A stretch of DNA of 59,456 nucleotides from Nostoc sp. S4 (GCA_029379225.1 JAQYWR010000038.1:22975-82430); one strand, 5' to 3'. Shown: positions 25,651-35,047, counted from the stretch's first letter. A program made the numbers and translations. Notes: generated by a model not told the origin, from the sequence alone.

Positions 25651-26157
25651 ATGAATCTACTGGAAATTCAAGCCGAGTACGAAAAATTTCCGGAAAAATT
25701 TGAGAGCATAATCATTAGCACTGTTAGCGCACTGGGAATACCCAACGCTAGTTATGCTCCGTTTGTAATGGATGATTCCAAGAATATTTACATTTATGTC
25801 AGTGGTCTTTCGACTCATACCAAAAATCTCTATGCCAATCCTCATGTTAGTATTTTATTTATTGAGGATGAAGCCAATAGTAAGCAAATTTTTGCTCGTA
25901 GCCGTTTGAGTTTTGATTGTACGGCAAGTTTGATAGAGCGTGAAACTGACAAGTGGAATCAAATTGTTGAGCAATTTCAAGATCGATTTGGTCAAATGAT
26001 AGAGATTTTACGCGGCTTGTCCGATTTTCGGATTTTCCAGCTAACTCCCAATGAAGGTCGTTTTGTAGTTGGTTTTGGTGCAGCTTATCAAATTAGCGGT
26101 GATAATCTCTATCAACTTGTTCAGATTACAGGAGATAGCGACCAAAAACAACAATAA
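25651..26157 (+). CDS. HugZ-like pyridoxamine 5'-phosphate oxidase-fold protein
   Basis: A 168-residue protein with the split-barrel pattern: IIISTVSALGIPNASYAPFV, IYIYVSGLSTHTKNLYANPHVSILFIED, RSRLSFDCTASLIE, and FRIFQLTPNEGRFVVGFGAAY. The N-A-S-Y-APF and STHTKNL segments are typical of HugZ/HutZ haem-binding or haem-utilisation proteins. FMN or haem binding is possible. No haem uptake gene is adjacent. Confidence 0.8.
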   Translation: MNLLEIQAEYEKFPEKFESIIISTVSALGIPNASYAPFVMDDSKNIYIYVSGLSTHTKNLYANPHVSILFIEDEANSKQIFARSRLSFDCTASLIERETDKWNQIVEQFQDRFGQMIEILRGLSDFRIFQLTPNEGRFVVGFGAAYQISGDNLYQLVQITGDSDQKQQ

Positions 26158-26241
26158 AGGATAAATGCTAAGAATTCAACACTCACAATAGTTAAATAAT
26201 CATCAGAACATCTGGTGAATCAATATACTGGTCAGAGTAGA

Positions 26242-26370
26242 GAAATCCTATTTGATTTGTGAACAAAATTTCGTACACTTTAAAGCTTCTATAACTCTTT
26301 TGTAAGAGTGCCTACCTATCGCGCTTCGCGCATCACCCAGATAAGTTCATGAATCAAATCGGATTGCTAA
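26242..26370. mobile_element. MITE-like element, family A, copy 2
   Basis: Left end CCTATTTGATTTGTGAAC, right end TTCATGAATCAAATCGGATT, and the interior TTCGTACACTTTAAAG lines up with copy 1. The two copies flank the HugZ-like gene in the same orientation. Confidence 0.6.
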
Positions 26371-26458
26371 AGATTATAACTTCTGATTATTAGGTACTGA
26401 ATTCTGACTGATGAATTACCAACGAACAACATCGTATTAAACTCATTTTTTTAATTCT

Positions 26459-27391
26459 ATGCTTAAATTTCAACCTCCTGGCTTTGGACATAAAGTCATC
26501 CATACATCCTTGGGGGCAATGATTTACTATACTCAAACGAATGTACCTTGGACGATCGCCCTTCGTCCAGAGTTTACTAGAGAAGGCGTTGGCAAAGATA
26601 TTGCTAACACTCAAGATTTACCACCACTTCTATTTCTGCATAACTTTGGTGGTGGAGCATCTGCTTATGAATGGTCTAAAGTTTATCCAGCTTTTGCTTC
26701 TACTTACCAGATTTTAGCCCCCGATTTAATCGGTTGGGGAGAATCGGCTCATCCAGTCAGAGATTATCAAATTAAAGATTATTTGGGCACAATCGCCGAA
26801 TTTATTATCCAAACCTGTCACCAGCCGGTGACGGTAGTAGCCTCGTCTTTAACAGCGGCTTTTGCTATTCGCCTAGCTATTACTCAACCGAATTTATTCC
26901 AAAGATTATTTTTAGTATGTCCCTCTGGATTTGATGATTTTGGACAGGGTATTGGACGCAGACTTCCCTTGGCGGCAATTAATACGCCTTTATTAGACGA
27001 TTTTATTTATATTCTTGGTGCTAAAAATGAAATTGCAGTCCGAAACTTTTTACAAAGTTTTCTTTTTGCCAAATCACAACGAGTGTCTCAAGAGATGGTA
27101 GAAGCTTATTTAACTTCTGCACAACAACCTAATGCCAAGTTTGCTGCCTTAGCATTTTTACAAGGTGGCCTTTACTTTGACTTGAGTTTATATATTCAAC
27201 AACTCACAATTCCCACAGTGGTGTTTTGGGGAGAAAAAGCACAATTTACTAACATCAAATTAGGGCGACGATTGGTAAATTTAAATCCTAGTGTGATTCA
27301 AAAGTTTTATCCAATCTCAGATGCCGGCATCTTACCTCATTTGGAAGTACCAGAAATTATCATCGGTTTATTACAGCGATATCTTGGGTAA
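26459..27391 (+). CDS. Alpha/beta-hydrolase with atypical nucleophile elbow
   Basis: A 310-residue protein with the oxyanion segment FLHNFGGGASAYEW (residues 60-72), the APDLIGWGES strand-loop, and a C-terminal LPHLEVPE carrying the catalytic His. The nucleophile elbow reads A-S-S-L-T (128-132) rather than G-x-S-x-G, with Ser130 as the likely nucleophile. This family includes cyanobacterial and plastid esterases and lipases of unassigned substrate. Ordinary ATG start. Confidence 0.8.
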   Translation: MLKFQPPGFGHKVIHTSLGAMIYYTQTNVPWTIALRPEFTREGVGKDIANTQDLPPLLFLHNFGGGASAYEWSKVYPAFASTYQILAPDLIGWGESAHPVRDYQIKDYLGTIAEFIIQTCHQPVTVVASSLTAAFAIRLAITQPNLFQRLFLVCPSGFDDFGQGIGRRLPLAAINTPLLDDFIYILGAKNEIAVRNFLQSFLFAKSQRVSQEMVEAYLTSAQQPNAKFAALAFLQGGLYFDLSLYIQQLTIPTVVFWGEKAQFTNIKLGRRLVNLNPSVIQKFYPISDAGILPHLEVPEIIIGLLQRYLG

Positions 27392-27450
27392 GTGCGATTA
27401 GGGATTAGTGGCAATAAGGAGATGGCAAAGATGGGAACAAGTAGCTAATG

Positions 27451-27573
27451 ATATCATGTCCGGTTGAAGACTTATCATTTAGAAGGCAGGGGAGCAGTTC
27501 TTGCTGAGGGAAAGAGGATTTTGGGATTTTTGCACAAATGCGGTAATTATAAGTGATTATCCGGACATGATAT
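27451..27573. mobile_element. MITE-like element, family C, copy 1
   Basis: 123 bp bounded by perfect 13-bp inverted repeats (ATATCATGTCCGG at the left, its complement at the right). No coding capacity. The interior has GCAGTTCTTGCTGAGG, whose complement occurs in copy 2 at 54692-54851. Confidence 0.75.
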
Positions 27574-27589
27574 AACTAATGACCAATGA

Positions 27590-30328
27590 CTAATTCGAGA
27601 GTAACTGTGCATGTAATGCTTTATTGATGCGATCGCCAGAAACTTGTAAGTGAGCTAAGGTGTAAATATCGATGTTTTCACTTAGTTGTTTGAGTCTGAC
27701 ATCTATGGCTTTTTGCAATTGGTGCAATTTATACCAAGCCAGTGTCCGACCGTCTTCAGGCGCATCAGTAGTATGCAACATCATTGCTAGCAAAATATTC
27801 AGATATTCTCGTTGCAATGAACGGCGAATGCTAGAAATTGGTTTGAATTCTCTTGGGTTTAAAACTTCTGTCCAGATGCTTGTTTGTAAGGTATCAAATA
27901 ATTCCGGAATGGTGAGTGCTTGTCCAGGCTGGGTTTTTAATTCTATATCTTGTAACCGATTTAACCGTTCGCCATCTAAGAGCGATCGCAATATCGCCCT
28001 TTGAAAATTTAAAATGCGATCGTGAATCGGATAATCAAGCCGATAATTAGGTACAAAACTACCCCAATGTTGCCAACGCGATGGTGCTAACTGATTCAAC
28101 AATTGTGCTGAGAAATTAAAAGCATTATCAGCAAACACATATTCTTGTAATTTAGTCAATGCTTGACGTTGTTTGAATAATGAAACTGGTACAAATGCCC
28201 AGGAACTATCATCACCAGCATGAAGACGCCGAAACGATTGTCCAGCAATGTATTGAGAGAGCAATTTAGCATTACTAAAATAATATAGAAGTACTCTATC
28301 GAATAAGACGCGCAAATTACTGTAACTTTCTCCTGGTGATAAATAACCCTTTTCCAGACGTTGCCACATAACGCGGGCATTATCCATTTGCCACTGGGAA
28401 TAAACTAAAACATCATTACTCATATCCCAAACATTTGCTAGGGGATTGATGTCTGAGATATCTTCATCTGTTGCGTAAGATAATTCTGGTTGAGGTGAAG
28501 CCAAAGCAATCTTTTCCAAAAAACTTTTTTCCGTTTCTGGAATCATTGGCTCAATTTTTGGGGATGGATTTATTTTATAACCATACTCAATTGCCCATTC
28601 ATCGTAAGGGCCAATAATTTTTGGAAAATAGTCACCTTGAGCTACTCCCTGTGGTGCTACGTTCGCGGGTAGATAGTCCATCACCGAACCCACCAAACCT
28701 TTAGTGTGAGTAATTTCAGTGTTATTTAACTCTTCAGGTGCTAACATCGCACTACCGTGAAAGTTGTGGCGCAAACCGAGAGTATGCCCGACTTCATGAG
28801 CAATCAGAGAACGCAAATATTGATGCACATATTCTTGTATTGCTTCACTACTGGGTGTAGCGTTTCGTAAAATTGACAATGCCAGCGCTCCTATATTTGC
28901 CTGATTTACAAATCCTTTACCATAGCAAATATCAGCATTTCTTGTAGAAGTCAAAGCTAGAGAGTTAGCAGTCTGGGGTAAGTTTTTATCAGTGCATTCG
29001 GAGGCTAAAGTAATGTTTCTATTCTGAAATTGCTTGTTATTTGATTCCACATAGGTGCGGTATATTTGCCGAATTGAGCGCACCATACTGGCATCAACCA
29101 TAATATCTGCATCTAATATTTCTCCTGTGAGTGGGTTAACGCGGGTCGGACCTTTGGCAAAACCTGCATCCAGAGAATTGAACCAGCGAATAGTGTTGTA
29201 GCGTACATCCGCTGGTTGCCAATCAGTATTATCAGGCATTTGCTGTACTTCAATGGCATTTTGGAATCCAGCTTTTTCAAATGCTTTGTTCCACATCAAC
29301 ACGCCTTCACGAATTGCATTCCGATACTCTAGTGGCACAGCATTTTCAATCCAAAATACAATTGGTTTTTTAGGTGGAGATAAAGCCGCGTTAGGGTTGG
29401 ATGGTTCTAAATGCCAGCGATTGATGTAACGTACAAATTCTTCTTCGGAGTTATTGTTAGAGAAATCTTGGAAGGCAGTGATAAAATATCCTACCCGGTC
29501 GTCGGCAAGTCTGGGAATATAACCGTTGTTTTCTCTTAGCTGGGAAAAACTGTAGTGTACCTTGAGACTGAGTGCCCTGCTATCAGGTACGGTAACTAAA
29601 TTTGCTCCTTCTGATGATGAAAAACCGTAAATCGAATCAATCTCTACGTTTTCCGGGAAGCTGTTGACATCACCAAAATAAGACTTGCTTGGTTCCAACT
29701 GATAATCAGCTTGCAAAGAGTCTTTTAATAAAGGAGTTAGTCCTGGAAAATCTTGCATTAACAGGTCATCCAGGTCGAGCAAAATATTTTTACTAAATGG
29801 ATGAATACTATGAATTTCCAACGAATAAATAACTGAGTCGCTGAATGAACGAGCAAGCGATCGCTGTTCTGTGATACTTTCTGTACGGAATTTCACATTC
29901 CGAATCACAAAATGCAATTTATTGTTTATTCGTCGGAAATAAAATAGAAAATCAGCAAGAGGTAATCCACTATAAATCCCACTTTCACCAATGCCCGATT
30001 CTAATGTAATTGTAGCTAAATAATTCTTATTTAACTGCTCTGGTTGAATTTCTAAGTAGATCTTGCTTGAATCATCATTGCAATAAAGTGTGAAAAGTCC
30101 CTCTAATTTACCTGACTTTTTGACTACTTCACTGAACCGACGAAAACCTACTTTTTTACTGTTGGTAAAATTATTGTCAGCACTTGCTAAGTTTTCAATT
30201 ACTGGGAGTGCATTTAATGACTGCACATCAATATTTGAAAGTTGGTTAGCTGCTGCGTAATCTGTCACTAGTAACAAGTTGTACAATAATAATATAAATA
30301 TTGTTAATTTCGCTACCCAGTATTTCAT
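27590..30328 (-). CDS. Large secreted zinc-dependent metalloprotease
   Basis: A 912-residue protein with an N-terminal hydrophobic signal segment (LTIFILLLYNLLLVTDYAAA). The zinc motif HEVGHTLGLRH is at 511-521 (His511, His515, His521; Glu512), the extended metzincin-like form, followed by SVMDYLP, a Met-turn-like segment. The ~330 residues before it resemble the DUF5117/DUF5118-type N-terminal region found in bacterial zinc proteases of this size, and the C-terminal ~300 residues are helical. Likely acts in the periplasm or outside the cell. Substrate unknown. Stands alone as a transcription unit. Confidence 0.85.
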   Translation of the reverse strand: MKYWVAKLTIFILLLYNLLLVTDYAAANQLSNIDVQSLNALPVIENLASADNNFTNSKKVGFRRFSEVVKKSGKLEGLFTLYCNDDSSKIYLEIQPEQLNKNYLATITLESGIGESGIYSGLPLADFLFYFRRINNKLHFVIRNVKFRTESITEQRSLARSFSDSVIYSLEIHSIHPFSKNILLDLDDLLMQDFPGLTPLLKDSLQADYQLEPSKSYFGDVNSFPENVEIDSIYGFSSSEGANLVTVPDSRALSLKVHYSFSQLRENNGYIPRLADDRVGYFITAFQDFSNNNSEEEFVRYINRWHLEPSNPNAALSPPKKPIVFWIENAVPLEYRNAIREGVLMWNKAFEKAGFQNAIEVQQMPDNTDWQPADVRYNTIRWFNSLDAGFAKGPTRVNPLTGEILDADIMVDASMVRSIRQIYRTYVESNNKQFQNRNITLASECTDKNLPQTANSLALTSTRNADICYGKGFVNQANIGALALSILRNATPSSEAIQEYVHQYLRSLIAHEVGHTLGLRHNFHGSAMLAPEELNNTEITHTKGLVGSVMDYLPANVAPQGVAQGDYFPKIIGPYDEWAIEYGYKINPSPKIEPMIPETEKSFLEKIALASPQPELSYATDEDISDINPLANVWDMSNDVLVYSQWQMDNARVMWQRLEKGYLSPGESYSNLRVLFDRVLLYYFSNAKLLSQYIAGQSFRRLHAGDDSSWAFVPVSLFKQRQALTKLQEYVFADNAFNFSAQLLNQLAPSRWQHWGSFVPNYRLDYPIHDRILNFQRAILRSLLDGERLNRLQDIELKTQPGQALTIPELFDTLQTSIWTEVLNPREFKPISSIRRSLQREYLNILLAMMLHTTDAPEDGRTLAWYKLHQLQKAIDVRLKQLSENIDIYTLAHLQVSGDRINKALHAQLLSN

Positions 30329-31146
30329 CCTTTAGCTTTCCACCTCAAGCAGTTATCATGTTGAGAAGAAAAATTTTGGCTAAGTGTCGATAGCCTAAAA
30401 ATAGTCCTATTTTTGATTGGTATTAGTAAATTTTTAGAAATTATGCATTTTCCACAAGAAATTATTTATACATAAAGTTTCTATGTCTTCAGATAGATAA
30501 CTTGTATATCTAAAGACATATATTTTTCGAGACTATATCTTGTATTAAAAAGCAAATGTAGCAATAAAATTGTATTAAGTGCTACATTTGGTTTAGTAAG
30601 AAATCTCAAGCACAAATTATAAAAATGTGGTGTAGCTCTTCAAATCAGCCTATTTCCAAAGTATTGTTCCTAATTTCACTCATTTACACGCGATAACAAT
30701 TCTTGTGCCTTGTCATCAGACTTTCTTCTGTGGTAGATTCTGGTCATAGCAAGCTTGAAGAGTATTTGCTAAAAATGGAGACAGAAGTTAGAGCTAAGGA
30801 AAAGTTCAAGATTTCTTGATTTGGAGAATTATAAATTATTGTTCTTCCCTCAAGCAGATAGTGCTACTTAATCATTTGTAAATGATAATATCCTCAAATT
30901 ATTTAATAAATCCGGGATCTCAGTCTTGTGATTTGAATAGAATCAAATAAGATTGCTATAGCTGCCTTTTTTAGTTCGCCAGCATCTTGCTTAATCAGAA
31001 TAAGCTAATTTATTTGACAAATCCCCTATTACCCAGGATTGAAAAATCTTTAATTTTTTCTAACTGAGATATGTCTTTTGTTAGAAGGATAATTATTTAT
31101 TTCTAGTTAATCTTTTATCTGTACTGAAAAAAGCAACCTATTTTCC
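30329..31146. other. Long AT-rich intergenic region
   Basis: It separates divergent genes. An end fragment of family A (AGAATCAAATAAGATTGCTATAG) lies at 30928-30964. No gene or structured RNA was recognised. Confidence 0.5.
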
Positions 31147-31530
31147 ATGACAAATTTGATTTCTAATATCTTTGGTCATATCAGTTCTCTGCTTAAAGGA
31201 CTTGAGGTAAAACGTTTTTTAGCTGTTGCCTTAGTTGGTTTTCTAGTCCTGACTACGAATATGACTTCTGGGTACACTGACAAAAACTTAGGTGAAAGAG
31301 TTCGCGAACAGGTACAGCAAGATGATGCTCGCAGACCGAAAACAACAGGTGAGTGGAATAAAGAAGCTCGTGAAACAGAAGGCAACCCTGGAAAACGGCT
31401 TCAAAAAATTGGAGAAGAGTCAGCAGAAGCGTTTAAACAATTTGGCTCAGGCTACGTAGAGGGCGCTAAAAACACTGCTAGTGATGTAGGCGATAGTGCA
31501 GCAGAAGCTGGCAGAAATCTGACTAAATAA
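31147..31530 (+). CDS. Small membrane-anchored, stress-protein-like hypothetical
   Basis: A 127-residue protein. Residues 23-41 are hydrophobic (FLAVALVGFLVLTTN), either a signal peptide or an anchor, followed by a highly charged, low-complexity part with EQVQQDDARRPKTTGEWNKE and a helical KRLQKIGEESAEAFKQFGSGYVEGAKNTASD segment. The latter resembles LEA-like or low-temperature-induced small proteins of cyanobacteria. Function inferred only from composition. Its TAA stop is the first three bases of the inverted-repeat element that follows. Confidence 0.65.
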   Translation: MTNLISNIFGHISSLLKGLEVKRFLAVALVGFLVLTTNMTSGYTDKNLGERVREQVQQDDARRPKTTGEWNKEARETEGNPGKRLQKIGEESAEAFKQFGSGYVEGAKNTASDVGDSAAEAGRNLTK

Positions 31531-31761
31531 AGGATTTCCAGAAAATAAATTATCCTGTTGTGGGGTGGGCCGGAAAGCCCGCCCTGAATATGGGACGGGT
31601 GAGGACACCCATCCCGGAGAAGATATGGAATGTTTTTTATTTTCAAGTCCCTAAGTTTAACCTAAATGCTTGGCGATATTTCATAGGCAAGATGCGTCAC
31701 TCCAAAGGGGTCAACAGTCATCAACTTGAAACGGGATAATTTATTTCTTGAAGTTCTCTTA
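31528..31761. mobile_element. Inverted-repeat element, family D, copy 1, filling the gap between two convergent genes
   Basis: 234 bp. The left end (TAAAGGATTTCC... AAATAAATTATCC) and the inverted right end (TAAGAGAACTTC... AAATAAATTATCC) match at 21 of 28 positions, the inner 13 being identical. The outer TAA at the left is the stop of the gene ending at 31530; the outer TAA at the right is the stop of the moxR-like gene. Inside are two GC hairpins (31562-31583 and 31591-31614). Confidence 0.75.
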
Positions 31762-32709
31762 CCTGGGAACCGCTACTTGATTAATTACCGACGCAATTAC
31801 CGCGTCGATTTGTAAGCCATCCAGCATCGCTTCTGGTTTCAAAATCAGTCGATGACGTAGCAACGGTGATGCAACAGCTTTGACATCATCTGGTGTGACA
31901 AAATCCCTTCCTGTTAACCACGCTAAGGCTTGAGATGTCTGTAACCACGCACCAGCGGCGCGAGGTGATGCACCTAAAGTTAAATCCGGATATTGACGCG
32001 ATCTTCTCACCAACGCTAACAAGTAATCAACGATCGCTTCTGATACTTTAACTTCTTTGACTGCTTGTCGTGCTTCCAAAATGTCGGCTACTGTCGCTAC
32101 TGGTTTCAAACGGCTAATATCCAAACGCCGTGCTGCAAATCCCGCCTGACGATTGAGTAACATTTGCTTTTCAGCAGCTTGCTCCGGGTAATCTACCACC
32201 AGCTTAAATAAAAACCTATCTAACTGTGCCTCTGGCAAAGGATAAGTTCCCTCAAATTCTAGAGGATTTTGAGTTGCAATCACCCAAAATAACTCCGGCA
32301 AGGGTAAACTTTCACCATCTAACGTTACCTGCATTTCTTCCATCGCTTCTAATAGCGCTGCTTGTGTCTTGGGAGGAGTACGATTAATTTCGTCTGCTAG
32401 CAGTACTTCGGTAAATATTGGGCCTTTTTTTAAAGTAAAATTGCGGCTATTTAAGTCAAAAATATTTGTACCAGTAATATCCGACGGTAAAACATCTGGT
32501 GTTAGTTGAATTCGGCGAAACTCCCCTTTAATTAACTGTGCTAGTACTTTTACTAACAAAGTTTTACCAGTCCCCGGTACTCCTTCTAAAATTATGTGTC
32601 CACCAGCTAGCAGCGCCACCAAAAGTTGTTGTATGAGCCTGGATTGTCCGACAATTACTTGATTTAGACCTTGACCAAGGCGAATTAAAATAGGATGGGT
32701 TTCGCTCAT
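31759..32709 (-). CDS. MoxR-family AAA+ ATPase
   Basis: A 316-residue protein with Walker A GVPGTGKT, Walker B LLADEINRTPPKTQAALLEAMEE, the ITG loop (SDITGTNIFD) and sensor motif ATQNPLEFEGTYPLPEAQLDRF. These are signatures of MoxR chaperone-like ATPases that assemble or activate partner proteins, often with von Willebrand-A or transglutaminase-like partners. I prefer the ATG at 32709 to a TTG six codons upstream. It lies downstream of, and co-directional with, the DUF4350 gene, a common pairing. Confidence 0.92.
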   Translation of the reverse strand: MSETHPILIRLGQGLNQVIVGQSRLIQQLLVALLAGGHIILEGVPGTGKTLLVKVLAQLIKGEFRRIQLTPDVLPSDITGTNIFDLNSRNFTLKKGPIFTEVLLADEINRTPPKTQAALLEAMEEMQVTLDGESLPLPELFWVIATQNPLEFEGTYPLPEAQLDRFLFKLVVDYPEQAAEKQMLLNRQAGFAARRLDISRLKPVATVADILEARQAVKEVKVSEAIVDYLLALVRRSRQYPDLTLGASPRAAGAWLQTSQALAWLTGRDFVTPDDVKAVASPLLRHRLILKPEAMLDGLQIDAVIASVINQVAVPR

Positions 32710-32712
32710 AAT

Positions 32713-32843
32713 ATTAGGGACTGACAATTAAAAAAATATTCCATCATTTTGAAGGCAGGGGAGCTCTTAGCAGGGGCCAGGGGGAAAGAAAGTTGTTTTG
32801 ATAGGCGTGAAATGGGATAATTTATTTTCTGGAAATCCCTTAA
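32713..32843. mobile_element. Inverted-repeat element, family D, copy 2
   Basis: The right end (GGGATAATTTATTTTCTGG, then AAATCCCTTA) is nearly identical to the ends of copy 1; the left end is degenerate. It sits between the DUF4350 stop and the moxR-like start, so the promoter or leader of moxR may lie within it. Confidence 0.5.
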
Positions 32844-32868
32844 TTTATCATTTGTCATTGGTTACGAA

Positions 32869-34008
32869 TTACGAACTTGTACTGAGCGTTTGCGTAGCGT
32901 CTCTTGGAGAAGCCGAAGTATTACGAATTAATCTAATGGTTCGCCATTTTTCCAACCAGCTTAACAGCTCTGGTTCACTCATGGGCTGTTTGCGTGATTG
33001 TAACTTTAAAACGGCATCTAGTTCTGCGGCACTTGCACCTGTTTTTTCTACCCAGAAATTGAGCAAAGCTTGATGTTCTAGAGGTATTTGTCCTAATCCC
33101 AAGGCTTTTTGCAGTTGCAATTGTTCTTGTTTTCCCACCATCTGAGTTACAAAGTCAGTAGTATCAGCTTTCTGCAACACTAAGGCTAAGGCTTGGATGT
33201 ATGCCTTGCTGTTATCTGCAACTGGTGTATCTAAAGTTACTGGTTTACCAAAACGGCGATTCTGCGCCCAAATCAGCACCAATAGTAAGATACATGCTTG
33301 GATAAACATTGGAAATAAAGGAGTTTTAGCAAAAAAACTAGATAAATCTCCTTCGCTTTCTTTCTGCCTAACATCGGCATCTTTATAGCCGTGGATGTAT
33401 TCATCCACAAGTATTGTGTTACCGTTTTTGTTGACTATATCGGTTAAATACCTAAAATTACTTAAATTATCTTGATAGGCGTTGGCGGCTAAATAAGGAG
33501 TGGTAGAAAAAATTACGTTGCCTTGCTTGTATTTTTCTTGCCAGACAATAGCACCGAAGCGATCGCCTAAATCAATTTGCTTTTGGTTAACTTTTTTATT
33601 TCGTCTGCGCGTATCAATTTTAACATTGCCTTGGGGGGATTTTTGCACGGTGCTAAAGTCTGCTTCTGTAACTCGCGCCCCGATACCTAAGATTACCAAA
33701 GTATTTCCTTTTTCTACCCATTCACGTTCTTGACTATCAAGGGTTGTATCTCTGGGATAGCTGCTAATCACAAGCAAGGTAACTGGACTATTCTCTGACT
33801 TAATTTCACTAAAAGGCTTTTGCCAGCGTTTGATAGAAATTCCTTGCTCTTGGATGAAAGCATACCAAGCACCATAGCCATTGGGGGCACGGTTATAAGT
33901 AGAGCCAGCCTCAAGTTTGGTATTATTAGGAGCTGCGATTAAAGTCAGTAAAACGATCGCTGCAAGTGCGATCGCTCCCATCCAAGCAAGGCGATTTGAA
34001 CGTTTCAT
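32869..34008 (-). CDS. DUF4350-domain membrane protein
   Basis: A 379-residue protein with an N-terminal transmembrane segment (MGAIALAAIVLLTLIAAPN), a periplasmic-type domain starting YNRAPNGYGAWYAFIQEQG and containing LLVISSYPRD and LVILGIGARV, a second membrane segment (PLFPMFIQACILLLVLIWA, about 240-258) and a cytoplasmic helical tail. This is the DUF4350 layout found beside MoxR and DUF4129 genes; no DUF4129 gene is seen here. The last ~17 residues (NTSASPRDATQTLSTSS) are coded by a palindromic intergenic repeat (GCGTAGCGTCTCTTGGAGAA), suggesting the original C terminus was replaced. Confidence 0.85.
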   Translation of the reverse strand: MKRSNRLAWMGAIALAAIVLLTLIAAPNNTKLEAGSTYNRAPNGYGAWYAFIQEQGISIKRWQKPFSEIKSENSPVTLLVISSYPRDTTLDSQEREWVEKGNTLVILGIGARVTEADFSTVQKSPQGNVKIDTRRRNKKVNQKQIDLGDRFGAIVWQEKYKQGNVIFSTTPYLAANAYQDNLSNFRYLTDIVNKNGNTILVDEYIHGYKDADVRQKESEGDLSSFFAKTPLFPMFIQACILLLVLIWAQNRRFGKPVTLDTPVADNSKAYIQALALVLQKADTTDFVTQMVGKQEQLQLQKALGLGQIPLEHQALLNFWVEKTGASAAELDAVLKLQSRKQPMSEPELLSWLEKWRTIRLIRNTSASPRDATQTLSTSS

Positions 34009-34114
34009 TTTCCAGTTTTACAATCGTCAATTCATTTTATAATCTATACTCAGTATTTTAAGTACTAATATTTACTTATTGTTCGGTAAAGTCAATCAGA
34101 TAATTAACTTTAAT

Positions 34115-34252
34115 TACAGTAGATTGCAACTAAGTGAGGTACAAAATCCAGGACTGATTTATCACAGAAAAAGAGTTTCTACCTCCTGCCCCCAGCAAGA
34201 ACTGCCTTAAAACTCGTAACTTTGTACTTCATGCAAATAGAAAAGTGCTGTA
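34115..34252. mobile_element. MITE-like element, family B, copy 1
   Basis: 138 bp with imperfect ~30-bp inverted termini (outer TACAG, inner TGAGGTACAAA / TGAAGTACAAA) and TA at both edges, as with IS630/Tc1-type insertions. The interior (AAAATCCAGGACTGAT, then TTTCTACCTCCTGCC) is shared with copy 2 at 52400-52528. Confidence 0.75.
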
Positions 34253-34626
34253 AATTCTGCATTCAAACACTTATGGTAATAACTGTAGTAGTTTCTCAAA
34301 TTATGCAGATTACAATCTTAACGGTTCGCGTAGCGGCTTCAATCTTAGATCGTAGTAAAAGGGACTGTGAATTAGAAATTAGAGGTAAAAGTTGAGTTTC
34401 TGACTTGTAAACTCACTTTTGCAACTCAAAAATTTAGTTTTTCTCGAAAATTTACGCAATTTTAGCTGGATTTATCTTACTAAGCAGATACCAATCTTCT
34501 CAAAGTTGTATTTGTATGACTTGACATCCTAAAAAGTCGCTACTGACGTAAAAAACCCCACCCTTGAGAGAGGGTAGGGTTAGTTATATTACTAAGGCTA
34601 TTTAACTTGATATCATATCACGTAAA

Positions 34627-34745
34627 TTAGATAAGCGATCGCTTGGATACAATAATCAAACCGACAAAATCAAGTTGAAATCAAGTTTGTAAGGATTTCA
34701 ACTTGTTTGGTAATTTTGAAATTTGTTTCGGCTACATAATGGATT
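34627..34745 (-). pseudogene. Relic of an SNF2-like helicase gene
   Basis: On the minus strand the right part reads like YVAETNFKITKQV and the end like LDFVGLIIVSKRSLI-stop. These match YIVETNLKMAKQV and the C terminus LDSVGFIIVSGRSLV of the intact helicase at 54941-58243, also at the DNA level. About 160 codons between the two blocks are missing and the frame is broken, so this is a deleted remnant of a second, related gene copy. Confidence 0.75.
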
Positions 34746-35047
34746 CAAAGACAACATTTAGCCAAAATTCATCAATTCCGACTCCCGTACTCTGTTTAAA
34801 TACCAACTAAGTTAGAGTCGATATGTAAAACTGCGATCGCCATCGCAAGTTAACGATAATATTTTCAACTCAATAGATGAGCGCACTTATACTAATAAAA
34901 TCTCCTGCTTATTCTTGATTGGATTACCGCCAAATACGGTTAATATCCTATCATGGCGATATTTAATCAGGATCGCTAATTAAGACAACGAGGGCACCTG
35001 GTATCATTACACTTGTAAAGTTAATATCTGCCATGAAAAATAGTATA

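Larger units (their letters stand above)
34009..35047. other. 1-kb intergenic region with an element and a gene relic
   Basis: It holds a family B MITE-like element (34115-34252) and a fragment of a helicase gene (34627-34745). The remainder, including a CCCACCCTTGAGAGAGGGTAGGG hairpin-like segment near 34560, shows no gene. Confidence 0.6.
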
